A DNA stretch of 58,752 nucleotides from Ottowia thiooxydans DSM 14619 (lineage in GTDB: Bacteria > Pseudomonadota > Gammaproteobacteria > Burkholderiales > Burkholderiaceae_C): contig NZ_KE383946.1 in assembly GCF_000422885.1 (NCBI RefSeq), positions 16,416-75,167 on the forward strand, read 5' to 3'. Shown piece after piece: positions 45,687 to 54,021 of the stretch (positions are counted from its first letter, which is position 1; every line of letters begins with the position of its first letter). The translations under genes were made by a program, and so were the position numbers. A model generated the notes under the pieces. That model had not been told where the DNA came from. It made no database searches and worked only from the letters and a program-made list of their open reading frames with translations.

Positions 45687-45742
45687 TACGCTTCTCACGT
45701 AAGAGCTAAAAGAGCGAATGAATGTGAATGAATTTCAGCAAA

Positions 45743-45760
45743 TTTGCGAATCTTGCGAAT
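45743..45760 (+). promoter_or_regulatory. TTGCGAA-type operator ahead of ScfR/PrpQ gene
   Basis: TTTGCGAATCTTGCGAAT is two direct 9-bp units (TTTGCGAAT, CTTGCGAAT). With the mirror copy at 45668-45686 this is a strong candidate binding site for the regulator, and would give autoregulation. Confidence 0.65.
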
Positions 45761-45827
45761 TTTTAACCACTTCAACGCGGGCACCACGACTAGCCCGACA
45801 ACTGGCACCATTACGGGCGATCTAACA

Positions 45828-47249
45828 ATGAAGAAAACCTTCATGGGCGTGAAGCTGCGCCGTCTGCGGGCAGAACGCGGCATGTCACAGATAGCCATGG
45901 CACAGACCTTGGGCCTCTCCCCCAGCTATCTCAATCAACTGGAGCAAAACCAGCGACCGCTCACCGTGGGGGTGTTGCTCAAGATCAGTCAAGTACTGGG
46001 CGTTGACGTTCAGCAGTTCTCCGAAGACGAAGAGGCCCGTATGGTGGCCGCACTGCAAGAGGCCTTGGCCGATGCGCCTACGCCAATCACACTGCCCGAA
46101 CTCAAGGAAGTTGCAGCGCAGATGCCGGCCCTTGCTCAAGCGGTCATCTCGCTACATAGGCGCAACCTGGAGGTTATGGATCGCGCTGAATCGGTATCGC
46201 TGCGTTTGGGAGATGAGCGCACAGACACGGTCTTGCTGCGCGCCATGCCGTTCGAGGCGGTACGAGATTTCTTTTTCGCTCACCAGAACCACTTTGATGG
46301 CCTCGACCGCTCTGCCGAGGCATTGGCCGGCGAGGCCCAGGCACGCGGTGCGCATCTTGCAGACTGGCTGGCCGAGCGCCTGCACAAGCGCCACGGCGTT
46401 CGCGTGCTACACACTCAAGACACGGGCGCCGGCAAGCGCCGCTTTGATGGCACGGCGCGCACAGTCCTGGTCTCTGACACCCTGGCTCCGGGGCAACTCG
46501 CGTTTCAACTTGCCACTCAGCTGGCCTTGCTGGAACACAGCGACGCCATCGATGCCATGATCAATGTCCCGCCATTCACCAGCGATGGCGATGCGCACCG
46601 ATTGGCACGAGTCGGCCTTGCCAATTATTTCGCGGGAGCTCTGCTGCTTCCGTATGGAGATTTTTTACAGGCAGCCGATGCGCTTCGGCACGACATAGAC
46701 CGCTTGAGCCAGCGCTTTGGCGTTGGATTCGAAACGGTATGCCACCGCCTTTCCACTCTGCAGCGCCCGGGCGCACCGGGCGTGCCCTTCTTCTTCGTGC
46801 GGGTAGATCGCGCAGGCAATATCAGCAAGCGGCAGTCAGCCACGCACTTTCACTTCAGTCGCACGGGTGGCACCTGCCCGCTATGGAATGTGTATGAAGC
46901 TTTTGGCCAACCGGGGCGCATCATGCCCCAACTGGCGCGCATGCCTGATGGCCGCACGTATCTCTGGATCGCGCGCACGGTATCGAGCGGCGCGCGCGGA
47001 TGGGGCGCTCCCCGCAAGGTTTTCTCCATTGGATTGGGATGTGACGTACGCCACTCGCACCGGCTGGTCTACGCCAATGGAATGGATTTAAGCGCCCCGG
47101 ACGCCGCCACCCCCATTGGAATGGGTTGCAAGGTTTGCGAGCGAGAAGCCTGCCCCCAACGTGCCTTCCCTTTCATTGGTCGCGCGCTGGATGTCGATGA
47201 GAACCGGAGTCGCTTTACGCCTTATGGCTTCGGCCCGGAGTTGGCTTAG
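45828..47249 (+). CDS. ScfR-type XRE regulator of the methylcitrate operon (PrpQ-like)
   Basis: 473 aa from ATG 45828 (a TTG in the operator would give an implausible leader). N-terminal XRE HTH (about 8-62; LRAERGMSQIAMAQTLGLSPSYLNQLEQNQRPLTVG), then an IrrE/DUF955-like segment (HRLARVGLANYFAGALLLPYGDF, about 258) lacking an obvious HExxH zinc motif, and a C-terminal DUF2083-type effector domain with Cys residues (GCKVCEREACPQRAFP). This layout is the short-chain-fatty-acid regulator group (RamB/ScfR; PrpQ in proteobacteria) that controls propionate genes. Divergent from the prp operon with mirrored TTGCGAA operators. The likely effector is an acyl-CoA or cycle intermediate; not shown. Confidence 0.88.
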   Translation: MKKTFMGVKLRRLRAERGMSQIAMAQTLGLSPSYLNQLEQNQRPLTVGVLLKISQVLGVDVQQFSEDEEARMVAALQEALADAPTPITLPELKEVAAQMPALAQAVISLHRRNLEVMDRAESVSLRLGDERTDTVLLRAMPFEAVRDFFFAHQNHFDGLDRSAEALAGEAQARGAHLADWLAERLHKRHGVRVLHTQDTGAGKRRFDGTARTVLVSDTLAPGQLAFQLATQLALLEHSDAIDAMINVPPFTSDGDAHRLARVGLANYFAGALLLPYGDFLQAADALRHDIDRLSQRFGVGFETVCHRLSTLQRPGAPGVPFFFVRVDRAGNISKRQSATHFHFSRTGGTCPLWNVYEAFGQPGRIMPQLARMPDGRTYLWIARTVSSGARGWGAPRKVFSIGLGCDVRHSHRLVYANGMDLSAPDAATPIGMGCKVCEREACPQRAFPFIGRALDVDENRSRFTPYGFGPELA

Positions 47250-47275
47250 AACCCTTTTTTCTCTCAACAAGATAA

Positions 47276-47300
47276 ACCGTTCACGAGCCTGTCGAAGCGG
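47276..47300. repeat. Half REP (ACCGTTCACGAGCCTGTCGAAGC)
   Basis: A single arm of the dispersed palindrome lies directly upstream of the DUF2946-like gene. The opposite arm is missing. Confidence 0.6.
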
Positions 47301-47319
47301 CGCGGATAATAGACGTCTT

Positions 47320-47691
47320 ATGTCCACCCTCCGCCTCCTTCACCTGAGAAGCGTCGGCCACCTCGGCCGCTGGGTATTGCTATGGTTCATGCTGTCGCTG
47401 GGGGTGGCCATGGCCTCACCCATCGTCAACCCGTCCGCATTGGATATGGTGTGCTCGAGCGCGGGCATGGTGAAGGTCGTCGTCCAGACAGACGATGGTG
47501 TGCGGGAATTGGGTGCAGTGCAACTCGATTGCCCCATGTGCATGCCTACCGGCACGCCACCTCCAATCACAGGCTGCGCGGCGCCACCTCTGCCTCAAGC
47601 TCTGAGGCATGTGCTGGAATTCATCGCATCTGCCAGGATTGCCACGGACACAGCCGCTCCCCCGCTTGCGCGTGGGCCGCCGCTCCTTTGA
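47320..47691 (+). CDS. DUF2946-like small secreted/membrane protein
   Basis: 123 aa from ATG 47320. Signal peptide or anchor at about 17-34 (WVLLWFMLSLGVAMASP). The rest is short, with LDMVCSSAGMVKVVV, LDCPMCMPTGTPPP (CxxC, about 72-75) and a C-terminal helix (LPQALRHVLEFIASARIA). The pattern resembles DUF2946, small proteins next to copper genes. The gene precedes a copper-chaperone fusion by 229 bp on the same strand. A role in copper handling is inferred only from neighbour and Cys/Met motifs. Confidence 0.65.
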   Translation: MSTLRLLHLRSVGHLGRWVLLWFMLSLGVAMASPIVNPSALDMVCSSAGMVKVVVQTDDGVRELGAVQLDCPMCMPTGTPPPITGCAAPPLPQALRHVLEFIASARIATDTAAPPLARGPPLL

Positions 47692-47920
47692 TCCGCTGTT
47701 GAATCTGCAGCACCAGGCCATGTACGACGGTTTGGTGCACCAACCCCCAAGAGTCAGATGATGGCTCCGGTTGGTGCCGGCAGATTTTGGAGGCAGTCCA
47801 CACCGCACTGCACGCGCGGTGTTCAAGCAAAACCTCCGATCACAGCGCGTTGATCACATTCCAATCGCCGTCAATCCAAAGTGCATTGACCGTTGAGCAC
47901 ACTCGAATTTAGCTAAAGAT

Positions 47921-48817
47921 ATGTCATTACTCATTAAATCCGCTTCCGCAACCGCACTTCTGGCTTGCGCCACCACCGCTTTTGCACACATCACCCTGCC
48001 AGCTGGTCCTGCGCTGGCAGGCAGCCAATACGAAGCGGCTTTTCGGGTTGGCCATGCATGCAAGGATGCCCGTTCCACCACAGGCATTACGGTGCGGATG
48101 CCACAAGGATTCACGTTGGAAGATGTGCCAGCACGCTCAGGCTGGCGAGTGGAAATTGACCAAAAGGGCGAAGGCTACGGCACTGTCCGCTGGATCGCTG
48201 AAAGCGCCGCCCAAGCCCTTGCGGGCGATAAAAAAACCGAATTTGTGATGCGCGGAAAATTGCCCACCCAAACCGGACCGATCTACTTCAAAGTACTTCA
48301 AACTTGCGACAGGGGCAGCGCTGACTGGGCTCAACTGCCGAGTGACGTCACCAAACCGGGCGAAAAGCAGGCTTTCCCCGCTGCGCGCCTGCAGGTAGTT
48401 GCACCAGGTACGGCTCTGGTGGAAGCCAGCAGCGCCTGGATACGCGCCACCGTACCTGGCCAAAGCGGCACAGGTGGGTTCATGAAACTCGCCGCAGGCG
48501 CCCCGCTGAAGCTGGTAGGTGTCAGCACGCCAGTTGCCGGCGTTGCAGAGATTCACGAAATGCGAATGGAGGGTGACACCATGAGGATGCGAGCCATTTC
48601 CGGATTGGAGTTGCCCGCACGCCAGTCTGTGGAACTCAAGCCCGGCGGCCATCACCTCATGTTGATGGAGCTGAAACAGCCGATCACCGCCGGACAAAGC
48701 GTGCCTCTGACGCTCACCTTCGAGGATACAAAAGGCGCGAAAAGCACATTGCTTGTTCAGGCGCCAGCGCAAATGCTTTCAGCGGGTGGCGGGGACGCCA
48801 GTGCTCACAAGCACTGA
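47921..48817 (+). CDS. YcnI-like DUF1775 / PCuAC copper chaperone fusion
   Basis: 298 aa. Signal peptide 1-22 (ending AFAH). Residues about 23-155 form a YcnI/DUF1775 domain that begins with the N-terminal His (HITLPAGPALAGSQYEAAFRVGHACKDA) used for Cu(II) binding after signal cleavage. Residues about 165-285 form a PCuAC domain with the Cu(I) motif H-x-M-x10-M...H-x-M: EIHEMRMEGDTMRMRAIS and PGGHHLMLMEL. It delivers copper to cytochrome oxidase or related periplasmic proteins. Both domains are separate proteins in most bacteria. C-terminal tail ends HKH, possibly also metal binding. Confidence 0.85.
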   Translation: MSLLIKSASATALLACATTAFAHITLPAGPALAGSQYEAAFRVGHACKDARSTTGITVRMPQGFTLEDVPARSGWRVEIDQKGEGYGTVRWIAESAAQALAGDKKTEFVMRGKLPTQTGPIYFKVLQTCDRGSADWAQLPSDVTKPGEKQAFPAARLQVVAPGTALVEASSAWIRATVPGQSGTGGFMKLAAGAPLKLVGVSTPVAGVAEIHEMRMEGDTMRMRAISGLELPARQSVELKPGGHHLMLMELKQPITAGQSVPLTLTFEDTKGAKSTLLVQAPAQMLSAGGGDASAHKH

Positions 48818-48884
48818 CTGACGCTGCTTTAAGGCGCATCCTGAGTTCCAGGCTTTGTCCCAACTTGCTTTAAAGCATATAAAT

Positions 48885-48945
48885 CCGTTCGCGCTGAGCT
48901 TGTCGAAGCGTTGCACGAGGCTTCGACAAGCTCAGCCCGAACGGT
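48885..48945. repeat. REP-like palindrome at the convergent junction
   Basis: CCGTTCGCGCTGAGCTTGTC and its inverse flank GAAGCGTTGCACGAGGCTTC. It lies between the PCuAC gene (ends 48817) and the convergent glycosyltransferase gene and overlaps the last codons of the latter (stop at 48932), so the end of that protein is repeat-derived. Confidence 0.85.
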
Positions 48946-50806
48946 GTATCTCGATCAAACGCAATTCGGTACTGATTTGCAAGGCCTGAGCACACGCGTC
49001 ACGCCATATCTCGCGGATCAGATCGTGCCAATCACGCGAGAAACGTGCATTGTCGAACAAGGCGCTGCCCAGTGCCTGCGCGCGCAAGCGCTTGCGCTGC
49101 TCAGCCAGCGCGGGCCAGGCCGCCGGCTCCGCAAGCGCCACTGCGCGAGCCACATAGGCGTCTTCGTCAAAACAGACCCACTCTTCAGCCAGGCCTGCTG
49201 CGGCCATGATCTGCTCGCCTTGGCGGCCCAGCATGCCTGGCGTGGAAAGCGTCAAAGTGGGCACGCCCATCCATAGCGCTTCTGCAGAAGTGGTGCCTCC
49301 GGGATAAGGAAAAGTATCGAGAGCCACATCGATCTCGCCGTAGCTTGCGAAATATCGCAAGCGCGGCAAGGAGGCATCCACCCTGAACCGGTCTGCCGAA
49401 ATGCCAGCATCCACCAGCCTTTGCGTTAGCAAACGGCGATCTTCCTCATTGCTTGTCAGACCACAGCGAATACGCCAACGCGCCGTGGGTGCGAGCTTCG
49501 TAATGCGCGCCCACGCAGAGATGACCCTGGGGTTGATCTTCCCCGTAGTCTGGAAACAGCTAAAGGTGATCCCTCCCTGGCGAAGTGCGGGAAGTGCTGC
49601 GACTTCTGGCGCATTCTTGGGGGGCGTGAAGCAATACCTCGACACGGGCATGCGCCAAACGCGCTCACTGAACCACTGCTCTTCTGAGGCGGGCACACAG
49701 ACAGGATCGGCGATCACCGCTTGCACACCTGGCAAGCCTGTGGTGCCGAAGTAACCCAGCCAATTCACTTGTACGGGCGCCGGCCTGCGAGCCAATACGC
49801 CCAGCCGGTGGCCACTGCTCATGCCAGACAGATCGAGCAGGATGTCGACGCGATCGTCTCGTATGCGCGCAGCCAGTTGATCATCCGACCAGCGCAACAC
49901 CTCGTTCCAGGCGGAGAAGGCGGGCGCAATGCGTTCAGTCAATGCGGTACGCTTTTCCTGGTTGGCATAGGCGATCCAGGTGACTGCCTGGCCAGTCGAA
50001 TGGGTCAGCAAGCCTTCGATAAAAAAACCTACTGGATGATCGTGCAAATCTGCCGAAAGCAAGCCAATGCGCAGCGGCCGTTCAGCCTCATAGGACACCA
50101 ACCAATTGGAAAATTGTGGCCCATGCTCAGCACATTGCGCCCCCAAGCGCCGAGCCAGCGCCGACAGTTGCTGGGGATCTGGACGCTCCAGATAATGCTG
50201 GGTGAAAATCAGCTGCGCCTGGGCGATCAAATGCCCGGGATCTATAACCAGGACACGACGATACAGCTCATGCGCTCGCTCGAAGCGCCCGGCATCCGCG
50301 TGAAGCTGGGCCGAATTGAAGAGCGCCTGCACATGATTCGGGTCGATCGCAAGAACACGTTCATACCAGAGCAAAGCCTCATCAAGACGATTTTCGCCTT
50401 GATGGAAAGCGCCCATATTAAGAAGTGCCAGCGGTTCTTGTGGCTGCAACTGCACCGCCCGGGAAAAATACTCCAGCGCCTGCTGCTTGCGCCCAAGCAT
50501 CCAACTGGCCCGCCCCAGATTGGCGACGAGACCGGCGTTGTCCAGATCAAGGGCGAGCACCCGCTGCCACAACACGACGGCCTCGGCCAAGCGCCCGTGC
50601 TGCGCCAAAAGCACTGCTGCCAGGTTCTGAACGGATGCCTCCCGGGGCATCCGTTGTGCAAGTGGTAAAAGCAGCGCGAGCGCCTGTTCCCACCGGTTTT
50701 CGCGTTGAAGGCGAACAGCTTCAGAAAAGGTAGCCTCCCAGCCTGCAGGAGTTGAATGGGGCGGTAAGGAACTCACGACACTAGCCCCGTGGATGATGCT
50801 GTGCAT
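48932..50806 (-). CDS. TPR-containing O-GlcNAc transferase-like protein (GT41/SPINDLY family)
   Basis: 624 aa. Residues about 25-225 are TPR repeats (NLAAVLLAQHGRLAEAVVLWQRVLALD, NLGRASWMLGRKQQALEYFSRAVQLQP, LLNMGAFHQGENRLDEALLWYERVLAIDPNH). From about 240 comes the GT41 catalytic region: RPLRIGLLSADLHDHPVGFFIEGLL, DILLDLSGMSSGHRLGVLARRPAPVQVNWLGYFGTTGL and VALDTFPYPGGTTSAEALWMGVPTLTL. Such enzymes add GlcNAc or other sugars to protein Ser/Thr or Asn. In Burkholderiales the target is unknown, with flagellin or adhesin candidates. Its ATG lies inside the xerD coding end (26-base overlap), pointing to translation from the xerD transcript. Last residues are supplied by a REP. Confidence 0.9.
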   Translation of the reverse strand: MHSIIHGASVVSSLPPHSTPAGWEATFSEAVRLQRENRWEQALALLLPLAQRMPREASVQNLAAVLLAQHGRLAEAVVLWQRVLALDLDNAGLVANLGRASWMLGRKQQALEYFSRAVQLQPQEPLALLNMGAFHQGENRLDEALLWYERVLAIDPNHVQALFNSAQLHADAGRFERAHELYRRVLVIDPGHLIAQAQLIFTQHYLERPDPQQLSALARRLGAQCAEHGPQFSNWLVSYEAERPLRIGLLSADLHDHPVGFFIEGLLTHSTGQAVTWIAYANQEKRTALTERIAPAFSAWNEVLRWSDDQLAARIRDDRVDILLDLSGMSSGHRLGVLARRPAPVQVNWLGYFGTTGLPGVQAVIADPVCVPASEEQWFSERVWRMPVSRYCFTPPKNAPEVAALPALRQGGITFSCFQTTGKINPRVISAWARITKLAPTARWRIRCGLTSNEEDRRLLTQRLVDAGISADRFRVDASLPRLRYFASYGEIDVALDTFPYPGGTTSAEALWMGVPTLTLSTPGMLGRQGEQIMAAAGLAEEWVCFDEDAYVARAVALAEPAAWPALAEQRKRLRAQALGSALFDNARFSRDWHDLIREIWRDACAQALQISTELRLIEIHRSG

Positions 50807-51716
50807 GCAATGTTTTCAAGCGCTCCCGCGCCACGTGCGTGTAGATGGTGGTGGTGGAAATATCAGCATGGCCCAGCAGCATCTGCACCGCCCGTAGATC
50901 GGCCCCATGGTTGAGCAGGTGCGTGGCAAAAGCATGGCGCAGGGTATGCGGAGATGGCGGTGCGGCTATGCCGGCTTGCAAGGCATAACGCTTGACCAAA
51001 CCCCAGAACATCACCCGCGACATAGCCGTACCCGGGCTTGGGCCAGCGCTGGTGACAAATAAAGCATCTGTCTGGCGTTGGCCGAGCAACACCGGCCTGC
51101 CTTCGGCGATGTACCGTTGCAGCCACTCGCCTGCCACCTCTCCAAAGGGTACCAACCGTTCTTTGCTGCCCTTGCCCAGTACGCGCAGCACACCCTCGTT
51201 TAATCCGACATTGAAAGTCTTGAGAGTCACCAGTTCGCTCACTCGCAGGCCACTGGCGTATATCAGCTCCAGCATGGCGCGATCACGCAGGCCTAAGGGG
51301 GTGTCTGTATCCGGCGCGGTCAGCAGCGCTTCGACTTGCGCCTCGCTCATCGTCTTGGGAACCCGAAGCGGCTGCTTGGCGGTGAGCAGTTTCAGCGTGG
51401 GATCCACGGAGATGATCCGTTCACGCAGCAACCAGCGGAAATACCGCTTGAGTACCGTCAGGCGTCGGTTGGAAGAAGTGGCCTTGCCTTTCGCACGCAC
51501 TGCAAAGTAGCCTTGCAGATGATGCTCCTGGGTCTCTGGCAGCCGCAAGCTGTGAGTTTTTCCCAACCAGTTGCCGTACAGAACCAGATCCCGCCGATAC
51601 GCCGCCAGCGTATTAGGCGAGAGTCCGTCTTCCAACCAGAGGGCGTCTATGAAACCGTCGATGGATGCTTCCGGTGCAGGTTCGGAAGAGGATGGATGGG
51701 GCAATGAAACTGTCAC
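50781..51716 (-). CDS. xerD: Site-specific tyrosine recombinase XerD
   Basis: 311 aa from GTG 51716, since the longer frame adds a hydrophobic leader unlike XerD. N-terminal SAM-like core DGFIDALWLEDGLSPNTLAAYRRDL (about 18-42). Catalytic set: Arg in SGLRVSELV, Lys in GKGSKERLVP, HxxR in HTLRHAFATHLL, His in LLGHADISTTTIYTHV and Tyr in the same motif. XerD with XerC resolves chromosome dimers at dif. No dif-like site was found in the window. Convergence with a Bug receptor gene (52772 to 51807) lies downstream on the same strand. Confidence 0.93.
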   Translation of the reverse strand: MTVSLPHPSSSEPAPEASIDGFIDALWLEDGLSPNTLAAYRRDLVLYGNWLGKTHSLRLPETQEHHLQGYFAVRAKGKATSSNRRLTVLKRYFRWLLRERIISVDPTLKLLTAKQPLRVPKTMSEAQVEALLTAPDTDTPLGLRDRAMLELIYASGLRVSELVTLKTFNVGLNEGVLRVLGKGSKERLVPFGEVAGEWLQRYIAEGRPVLLGQRQTDALFVTSAGPSPGTAMSRVMFWGLVKRYALQAGIAAPPSPHTLRHAFATHLLNHGADLRAVQMLLGHADISTTTIYTHVARERLKTLHAQHHPRG

Positions 51717-51806
51717 GTTGAATTGAGTGTGGCACAGCCCCTTTTGTACCGCAAAAAATGCCAGAAGGCCCCCTACGCAAGAAATTGCGCAGGGGCTATG
51801 GGCCAA

Positions 51807-52772
51807 TTACTGCAATGCCAGCTTCTGCGTGGCAACCACTTTTTTATAGACTTCGAACTCAGCCTTGATCTGCTCAGCGAACTGCTCTGGCGTGTTGCCG
51901 ATGATGAGCGAGCCGGTCTCCTCAATGCGCTTTTTCACTGCAGGCTCTTCCAGCGCCTTCTTCACGCCGGCATGGATCTTGTCGACGATGTCCTTCGGTG
52001 TGCCCTTAGGTGCGAGCAGGCCGTAGTAGGCCATGCGGTTAACCGGCTCCAGGCCCACCTCTTTGAAAGTGGGCGTATTGGGCAGGCCCGCCACGCGCTG
52101 CGGTGCAGCCACCACGATGGGGATCAAGCGCTTTTGCTGGATGAATGGAAGTGCAGAAGGCAGGTTATCAAACATGATGGGCACTTGGCCACCCACCACA
52201 TCGTTCAGCGCAGGGCCAGCGCCGCGATAAGGAATGTGGATGAGGTAAGTGCCCGTGAGACTTTTGAAAAGCTCGGTTTGAAGGTGTCCAATACCGCCCG
52301 CACCAGAAGACGCGAACGAGTGCTTTCCGGGCTGTTTCTTAATAAGCTCCAGGAAACTCTTGTAGTCTTTCGCCGGGAAATCGGGGTGAACCGCAATGAT
52401 GTTCGGTGTGGCTGCGATATTGATGATCGGCACGAAGTCGGTCACCGGGTCATAGCCGATTTTCTTGTTGATCGCAGGGTTAGCTGCCGTAGTGGAAACC
52501 GTAGCCACGCTCAGGGTGTAGCCATCTGGCGCCGCGCGAGAAGCCTCAAGCGCGCCAATCCCACCGCCCGCACCGGCCTTGTTGTCTACTACCACGCTCT
52601 GCCCCAGCGCACGGCCCAGCGGCTCCGAGATGACGCGGGCAATGATGTCAGTGGTGCCCCCGGGTGCAAAAGGCACGATCAAACGCACTGGTTTGGTGGG
52701 ATACGCTTGCGCAAAAGCTGTACCAGTAACGAATGTGGCCGCGGCAAACGCGATCAGGGAGCGACGATGCAT
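51807..52772 (-). CDS. Bug/TctC-family periplasmic binding protein
   Basis: 321 aa from ATG 52772 with AGGAG eight bases upstream. Signal peptide about 1-22 (MHRRSLIAFA... ending AFAQ), then YPTKPVRLIVPFAPGGTTDIIAR, GAGGGIGALEASRAAPDGYTLSV, SSGAGGIGHLQTELF and HIPYRGAGPALNDVVGGQVPIMFDNL, the family hallmarks. It binds a carboxylate in the periplasm. No tctAB partners are near. It diverges from the AEC-type carrier gene (147 bp apart), which could share control of the same solute; that is inference. Confidence 0.93.
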   Translation of the reverse strand: MHRRSLIAFAAATFVTGTAFAQAYPTKPVRLIVPFAPGGTTDIIARVISEPLGRALGQSVVVDNKAGAGGGIGALEASRAAPDGYTLSVATVSTTAANPAINKKIGYDPVTDFVPIINIAATPNIIAVHPDFPAKDYKSFLELIKKQPGKHSFASSGAGGIGHLQTELFKSLTGTYLIHIPYRGAGPALNDVVGGQVPIMFDNLPSALPFIQQKRLIPIVVAAPQRVAGLPNTPTFKEVGLEPVNRMAYYGLLAPKGTPKDIVDKIHAGVKKALEEPAVKKRIEETGSLIIGNTPEQFAEQIKAEFEVYKKVVATQKLALQ

Positions 52773-52918
52773 TAGGCAATCTCCTGAGGTTAAGGACCCA
52801 CCGAAAAGTGGTTTAGCCAATCCTAACCCCGGTACACCCTGCTGACGCAGTTCACGATGTGCAGGATTTCCCTAGTTTTGCCCCCTGCGCGGTCAGATTG
52901 TGCAGTTATTCTCCTGGG

Positions 52919-53824
52919 GTGAACTACGTCCAACTGCTTTTCCCCGATTTCTCCCTGATTGTGATCGGCTTCCTTCTTTGCCGATATACGGCACTGAACA
53001 GGCCCGTCTGGCAAGCAGCCGAGACATTGGTGTACTTCTTTCTCTTTCCTGTGCTGCTGTTTCAGTCCATCGTGCGCACGCCGCTGGACCTACGGGCCAC
53101 ATCAGGCTTGATAGGCGCGGGCTTGTTTCTCATCCTGGGCGGAATTTTGTTGGCAGCGGCCTTGCCTCGGTTGCCATTCATAGGCCGGTTCATTGACCCG
53201 CGCGCGCATGCGGCCAGTTCCCAGGTGGCTTTTCGCTTCAATTCCTTCATCGGCCTGGCCCTGGCCGAGCGGCTGGCCGGAGCGCAAGGAATTCAACTCA
53301 TCGCGGTGTTGATTGGTGTGTGTGTGCCTATCTGCAATATTGCCGCCGTATGGCCTATGGCCCGCCATGCCGGGCGGGGCATATTTGGAGAGCTGGCGCG
53401 TAACCCACTGATCATTGCCACCGCGTCCGGCCTAGCAGCTAACCTCCTGGGCTTTTCCATCCCCGATTGGCTGGCCCCTTCCGTCAGCCGCATAGGCGCG
53501 GCTTCCATTGCGCTGGGCCTGATGGTGGCCGGCGCTGGCATGCAATTCACCAGTCTTGCTCAAGCCAAGGTGCTCACAGTGAGCGTCCTCACGATACGCC
53601 ATTTTGTAATGCCCTTCATGGCCTGGGCGCTCGCCCGCGCCTTTGGCCTCGGCGGGCCCGAAACCTTGATTTTGTTGGCGTTCTCCGCTTTACCCACCGC
53701 CTCCAGCGCCTACGTATTGGCGGCGCGAATGGGCTACGACGGCGCCTACGTTGCAGGGCTGGTGACGCTTTCGACGGTTTTGGGCGTCGCAAGCCTGTGG
53801 CTGGCTTTGGGATTGTTGGGCTGA
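52919..53824 (+). CDS. AEC-family transporter (auxin efflux carrier type)
   Basis: 301 aa from GTG 52919; an earlier GTG at 52859 would add 20 residues of no family likeness. Two five-helix halves: PDFSLIVIGFLLCRYTALNRPVWQAAETLVYFFLFPVLLFQSI and, later, LILLAFSALPTASSAYVLAARMGYDGAYVAGLVTLSTVLGVASLW. The PTASSAYVLAxxMGxD motif is shared by bacterial AEC carriers of malonate, malate or related acids. Inner membrane. Divergent from a carboxylate-binding protein gene, agreeing with organic-acid transport. Confidence 0.88.
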   Translation: MNYVQLLFPDFSLIVIGFLLCRYTALNRPVWQAAETLVYFFLFPVLLFQSIVRTPLDLRATSGLIGAGLFLILGGILLAAALPRLPFIGRFIDPRAHAASSQVAFRFNSFIGLALAERLAGAQGIQLIAVLIGVCVPICNIAAVWPMARHAGRGIFGELARNPLIIATASGLAANLLGFSIPDWLAPSVSRIGAASIALGLMVAGAGMQFTSLAQAKVLTVSVLTIRHFVMPFMAWALARAFGLGGPETLILLAFSALPTASSAYVLAARMGYDGAYVAGLVTLSTVLGVASLWLALGLLG

Positions 53825-54021
53825 TGGTGGGCTGAATGACGGCGCGTCAACAGCCTGCCCTGGTTTCGATTCGCATGAGATAAATGTCCCAAGTCTTTAT
53901 CTTGTCACGAATTTTTTACCATAAACGGGTTGACGAAATGGCCTTTTAGCTATAAAAATAGCAGCGTTTGGCGACACCGCACCGACGCCCGGCCACCAAA
54001 ATGCCTGAATACGCCGCTTCC

